From Pachypanchax playfairii (lineage: Eukaryota; Chordata; Actinopteri; Cyprinodontiformes; Aplocheilidae): a DNA stretch of 64,000 bases. A program made the translations under genes and the position numbers. The stretch is taken from positions 499,106 through 563,105 of the forward strand of contig SSNP01000082.1 in assembly GCA_006937955.1 (NCBI GenBank). The letters run 5' to 3'. This document shows, piece by piece, positions 59,262-64,000 of this stretch. Positions within the stretch are counted from its first letter, which is position 1; every line of letters begins with the position of its first letter. The notes under the pieces are model-generated. The model saw nothing but the letters and a program-made list of their open reading frames with translations, had not been told where the DNA came from and did not search any database.

Positions 59262-59267
59262 AATAAA
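59262..59267 (+). terminator. tmem138: tmem138 polyadenylation signal
   Basis: AATAAA 512 bp downstream of the tmem138 stop, in TTTTTAATAAATAATCC. It is the last canonical signal before the opposing tmem258 gene. Confidence 0.55.
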
Positions 59268-59776
59268 TAATCCTTCTCTAATTACGGTGTAATCCTTCAT
59301 CACTGGGCTAGCCAGTATTATCCTGAGACAAGGTGAGACAGGGTGCTCTATTTTTAACGTAAAGATTAATCTGGGATTGAGGTTTTAGGCGCCACTAGTA
59401 AAACACACCACAAATAGCCTTTCAGTGGGACAAAATAGCTCTTCACAGCTGCGGGTGTAAACATTTTACAAAACTGTTACCCAACCACGTGCAGATCAGG
59501 CCAAAAGAAAGACACCAGAAGTTGTACAAATCCCCCTTTACTTGTGAAACGATACCCAAAGTCCATATGATGCCAAATATCATCAGTGCTGTTCAATTAC
59601 ATCCAAAATCCTGTTTGTGTTGTCAGTGACGTCCTTTATTCTGATGGAATGTGTCGTATTTTCAAACATTATCACCTGAATCAGCAGAGAGATTAAAAAA
59701 AGAGAGAAAACAGTGAAACCACACGTTTCATTAAGTCTCATGAAATCTTATGTAACGTGGGATTTTGAACGTACCC

Positions 59777-61349
59777 TCATACGTAGATCCCAACCCACAG
59801 AAGTAAGAACAGAACACCGAAGCCCATAAAAAGTGAAGCCACGAGGGAGATCAGCAGCTCTTTGTAGACGTCCCTCGTGTATTTCGTTGACGTCACCTCA
59901 TAACTGATGAGCAGTTCAGGTAAACACAAACAGGAGGTTAAAATAAACAACAGCGCTGCTGTCAGTCTAATCTGCCATGTGATAAGAGGGTCCAGTTAGT
60001 TTATGGATTGAAGATAAGTTTATTAAAAGATTTTTACATTTTTTAATAGCAACAATTCTAGCAGAAATGTGATGTTTTCTCTGCAGTCTGTCAGTTCCAT
60101 GTTTGGATCCATGTATTCTGGATGGAACTACAGTGACTCTCCTAAATGTTTCTGACAGGTGAATGTTGTTCAGCAGGTCTGACGTTAAAAATCGAGCTGG
60201 ACTTTTGGTCAGGAAGTGTTTTCCATCTTATCCAAAAGCTTCTTCCTCATGTTTGAACTCCAGACACATGAGCAGCGATGTGGCCACGGAGGACAGAGTG
60301 ACATCACATGGATATATTAACCCGAAAATCCAATCTGACCTTTCTGCTCTGACTGGACTCAATGTTTTGTTGTTTTGAGCAGTGCTCATCAGTTTAAATC
60401 ATGAACTATAAACAGATAAGTCAATCCCTGTAACCTAGATTAAAATAATATAACATGCTTTAAGAGCAGCAATAGAGATCAATCAATCAAATGACGTGGA
60501 TGAAATATAATTCTGCAAGAACCTGATCAGAAAGGATCTGAACTAAAGCAGAATCGGATCATTAGAGAGCTGCAGTTAAACTAGATCACAGCATAAAAAA
60601 TATTGTAAAAATCATAAATGATTGCGCATGAATGTAGACGATTTCTTGATGCTTTTGATTAGTATCAAACTTTAAAGTGTGTCTGACACGATTTCAACAA
60701 AATAAGATATTAAAGCTCATAAAAATATTTTATAATGCTTTAGGAAACTTTAACCACACATTTTAACAAAGATTTGAGACAGATTACAATTAAGTTTCAG
60801 TTTCAAAAATCAGTGTTTATATTTCAATGTTTACAGCAACGGGAAATATTTGATCTCATTTTCTCAATTAAATCTGAATAATCTGATCATGTTTTTGTGC
60901 ATTTCATAAGCAATTTAGTACACGGTGAGATATAAAACCTTAAAACTTTAAAATGAACCCTGAAGCCATTTAAAATGATGTTGTAAATTTGGTTGTATAA
61001 GGATACACGAAGAACCAGGCGGTGAAGAACATCCCGATGGCCAGTAGAACCACAGTGAGGTGGGGGAACACGGCCGGGTTCACCGGGCTGGTGTATCTGG
61101 TCATGGCCTCGAGTTCCTGCAGTCACAACAAACACTTTTACACACAAGCAGCTCAGAAAACACGAGTTTTTATTAGGTTCCGTCATTAAAGAAATTCTGA
61201 GTTTGAATTAGCTCGTGAGATTATCTGCCTCTACTTTCATACAATATGAACGTTTTACGTGTGAAATTTAACGTCTATTTATAAATCCTCCTATAAATAA
61301 TGTGGCTGAAGTTACATGAGGGGAAGAAAAGTGAGGAATTCGTTACCAT
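59777..61349 (-). CDS. tmem258: Transmembrane protein 258 (oligosaccharyltransferase subunit)
   Basis: Small subunit of the ER oligosaccharyltransferase (STT3A-type) complex for N-glycosylation. The first coding exon contains only the ATG (61347-61349), immediately followed by GTAACG. Exon 61007-61116 encodes ELEAMTRYTSPVNPAVFPHL then VVLLAIGMFFTAWFFV. Exon 59777-59903 encodes YEVTSTKYTRDVYKELLISL... to LLLWVGIYV*. The total is 79 residues, equal to the human protein and nearly identical as remembered. Two transmembrane helices are visible. A minus-strand AATAAA at 59635-59640 is the poly(A) signal. The 1.1-kb intron 59904-61006 holds nothing recognisable. Confidence 0.97.
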
Positions 61350-63430
61350 TTTGTAATGAAGCAAAACTCTTGCAGCTACCGTCCAAAATGAAAAGGCCAC
61401 GTACTGATTAGTACTTCCTGGTTTTTTTCTTTACGTGCAGCCGACGTCATATGTGGGTGATTTCTTCCCTCCGTTTAGTCTTTCAGGCATGTCTGCTGTT
61501 AAATAGCCGGTTTATTTGGTGTTTATCGCGGTCACGCAAGTTTTATTTTCAATAATAAACATTATAAATTCTCTATAATTAATCTTTTCCTAGTTTATTT
61601 GACTAAAATGTATTTATTTTAGAGTCTCGTGTATGCAGTGATGAGACTAAATTCAGGAGAACAATCTAGGAAAAGAATCCGCGTCTTTGTGAATTTGAAC
61701 AAAACACTGCCATCTAGTGGGTTGAATGACTAGTTTTTCTTAGGTTAAAAAATCAGACGGTGCAATAACCAATTTATTTATTGCATGCAATCACATTATT
61801 ACAGCAATCCTTATTTGACAAAAAAGCTTTGAAATATAACAGTAAGTTGGCTCATAAAGTAGTGAAATTAATGAAGCCAAAGAGTTTTAACCTTATGCTA
61901 TTTTATCTTTCAAACTGAGATAAAATTACACATGTGTCTCTTGTACTTAATTATTTATTTGACACCCAAAGCTAACAGTTAATATATTATTCATAAAAAT
62001 GACAACAAAAAAATCCAATAAAGCACATCAGATAAAGAGGCGATACAAAATTAAGCAATAAATGTCTGCAGTTCTACCAGGGGATTTAAATCCAGTCTGA
62101 TGCACTGGATGAAGCAATAGCAGTTCATATATACAGTAAATAAAAGTGCTACAGTGATTTCTTTATAAGCTGGTGCATTTTAAATAAGCTAAAACAGTAC
62201 ACATCATGGTAAAAGTGATCTACAGGGTTTTCATTACAATATAAAGTCTATAATATTTGTGTGATGGCTATTCTTCCTGTTTATTGTTAAATTATCTGTG
62301 TTACACTGTTCAGTGTTCTTGTAAACAAAGGCACGCATGAAATATGAATTTATTGCAACTTTTCATCCATGTAATGAACTAGATAGTAGCAAATGCCTTT
62401 GAAAGAAGAAGAAAAAGAAAAAAAAAGAAAACATTACACAATTCAGTCATATTAAACATGTTATTATTGCATAGTCTTAGTTCTATAGGCACAGGAAAAG
62501 CTTTAAAAACATCACGAGAAATATATGAAAGAGTGCTGCACTTTTATCTTTACCGTCTGAGTAAATCAAGTTGAGCGTTCTGATTCAGGTGTTAAAACAG
62601 GTCCTTCCTCTAAACTGTCATGTATCATTTTAGGAAAATTGATTGGGCATGTGCCAGAAATGATACATGCCATTTCATGCTCTACCAGCATTGTCCAGTT
62701 AACAAGATACAGTGTAAGCTATTCCAGTGTTTATTGAAATATTGTCAGTGTAGGACTCATAAGAGAGCTCAGTGTATTAACATCTTGATTTTATTCATCC
62801 AGTCTCTCACATTTTCCAGTGATTTCACTTACGGAACTCTCACATTTTTAGGTTGCCTTCACGTAAGGAGAGATTTTTACATGCGTAAACTAATTCAATA
62901 GTTTAATTAAGTGTTATTGCTCCTGTTTAGGTGTTGTACAAGGATGTGGCAGACAGCTGTCTGGCTGCAGAAAGCTCTTATGAAAACCAGGGACTATTGA
63001 GGTATATTTAATGAGAAAGGCATTCTGCAGAATCCATCAACCTCCACAGTGTAAAAAACTAAACATGGATAAGTATTGCTGTTGGCAGTGGTTTTAACCT
63101 AAACTTAAATGAAAAAAGAAATGTGTACAGTATTATTTTCAACATTTTTGCCTAAAAGGTACTTATGGCTTATATTAAAAATGGAAGACGTAAAGATCAG
63201 TAATAACCATACAGCATAACTGCAGTGTGTTCTAATCCAGTGATCACAGGAAAAAGAGATGTCTCTATGCAAATATTTTGGAGATTACAATGGGGACAGT
63301 GTATACTTTGCTCCATGGATATATTTTAAAATAATGTACAGTAACAACATAAAAACCCATTACAACACTGTACAACGTGAACCACATCTGTGATGACGTG
63401 TGAAGACACTGGGACGCATCATCCTCTTCC
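61350..63430. other. tmem258 promoter and myrf-type 3' UTR
   Basis: Right after the tmem258 start is its promoter (to about 61.5 kb), then a CTCF-like word ACTGCCATCTAGTGGGT at 61706-61722. From about 61.78 kb, where minus-strand AATAAA signals occur, to 63430 the AT-rich sequence is best read as the long 3' UTR of the minus-strand gene at the right edge. ORFs inside are short and unsupported. Confidence 0.5.
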
Positions 63431-63895
63431 TCAATCACAGCTGCTTTGGACAATGAAATGGTAATCAGAGTACGGGGAGATTTTTTCCTTTGTGGCGCAC
63501 GTCACTTCATGCTGTCAACAGAAAGCACATGCAGAATATGAAAATCAAACAGCATGCTGGATCTCATTAAGACAAAGCAGTCGAGGTTCATCTAAGGTCT
63601 CTGAGTTAAATTCACTTACAGACTGAGAGACTCTGACGTGATACATAATGTACTGGAAGGAAGAAACGGCCACAGACCAAAGATGATGAGTCCCCTAAGA
63701 CAGAAGCAGAAACAATGAAAGAGTCAAAAAGATGAAGAAAAAACAGGAAAGAGCAAATGATACATGCTGATCAGCCTTGTCACGTGTACCTTAGCTGATG
63801 AACTGTGTCCAGTATGGAGTTCAGTCTCAGCGTGGCCGAGACATAGACGTGCTTTAGCAGCTCCACATTGTTGCACCCACACACTGTCTGTAGAC
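63431..63895 (-). CDS. Myelin regulatory factor-type protein, C-terminal exons (partial)
   Basis: Three phase-compatible exons: 63790-63895, 63620-63694 (75 bp) and 63431-63511 (81 bp to the stop). The middle exon reads GTHHLWSVAVSSFQYIMYHV and the last HEVTCATKEKISPYSDYHFI ending SSCD*. This matches the remembered lumenal C-terminus of MYRF, which has a GT-H-W...F...YHFRV pattern and ends ...CD. MYRF is an ER-anchored transcription factor that self-cleaves. MYRF sits beside TMEM258 in human, which supports the call; MYRFL is the alternative. In exon 63790-63895 a second frame is also open, so its translation is less sure. The rest of the gene lies right of the window. Confidence 0.65.
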
Positions 63896-63929
63896 CTTAA
63901 AAAAGTCTTTATGTTAGGATTGTTTTACT

Positions 63930-64000
63930 CATCCATCCATCCATCCATCCGTCCGTCCGTCCATCCGTCCGTCCGTCCGTCCGTCCATCCATCCATCCAT
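63930..64000. repeat. Tetranucleotide microsatellite (ATCC/GTCC)n
   Basis: A run of ATCC units passing into mixed GTCC/ATCC units and back to ATCC, continuing to the window edge. It is intronic to the myrf-type gene. Confidence 0.9.

Noticed and set aside
63930..64000. Possible CRISPR-like regular repeat
   Set aside because: Four-base units without spacers: a simple microsatellite in a eukaryotic intron.

Overview
The window is vertebrate nuclear DNA, most probably from a teleost fish. Genes are split into short exons with GT/AG borders, and introns are mostly 80-1000 bp. Gene spacing is tight. Introns and spacers carry fish-type repeats: TTAA-flanked small DNA transposons, hAT-like termini, a degenerate non-LTR retrotransposon, tRNA-like SINE pieces and ATCC microsatellites. 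No bacterial, organellar or viral gene set is seen. All gene names below come from recognising the conceptual translation; no database was searched.

Layout. 1-7.1 kb: kif23 (centralspindlin kinesin, minus, 3' end off the left edge). 8.05-13.9 kb: ddb2 (UV-damage sensor, plus), with one large intron full of transposon debris and a second one holding LINE reverse-transcriptase remains. 14.1-14.9 kb: a small secreted FAM180 protein (minus). 17.7-19.9 kb: kbtbd4 (BTB-Kelch Cul3 adaptor, plus). 21.8-25.3 kb: rapsn (rapsyn, plus). 27.2-30.5 kb: a TRIM-type RING/B-box/SPRY protein (plus). 30.6-35.2 kb: ighmbp2 (helicase, minus). 36.4-39.1 kb: chid1 (plus). 39.5-41.05 kb: gatd1 (minus). 41.5-44.9 kb: tspan4 (minus). 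46.2-54.9 kb: an EF-hand/coiled-coil/Rab-GTPase protein of the CRACR2 family, cracr2b by neighbourhood (minus). 57.4-58.75 kb: tmem138 (plus). 59.8-61.35 kb: tmem258 (minus). 63.4 kb to the right edge: the C-terminal exons of a myelin-regulatory-factor gene (minus).

These genes are unrelated housekeeping and tissue genes, not an operon or pathway cluster. Their arrangement is informative as synteny: from memory of the human map, most orthologues lie on chromosome 11, in separate blocks (11p11.2: DDB2, FAM180B, KBTBD4, RAPSN; 11p15.5: CHID1, GATD1, TSPAN4, CRACR2B; 11q12: TMEM138, TMEM258, MYRF; 11q13: IGHMBP2), while KIF23 is on chromosome 15. Two head-to-head pairs (ighmbp2/chid1 and cracr2b/tmem138) share short intergenic promoters, each with a CTCF-like motif.

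The most interesting observation is a second, diverged copy of one ddb2 WD-repeat exon. It sits 125 bp downstream of the standard exon, is open throughout and has identical splice phases; including both would shift the frame. This is the signature of mutually exclusive exons in a DNA-damage-recognition protein. Other points of note are a transposon nested in a transposon, a very diverged cassette exon in kif23, a Rab domain on the CRACR2B-position gene, and an orphan terminal-exon-like ORF after kbtbd4.
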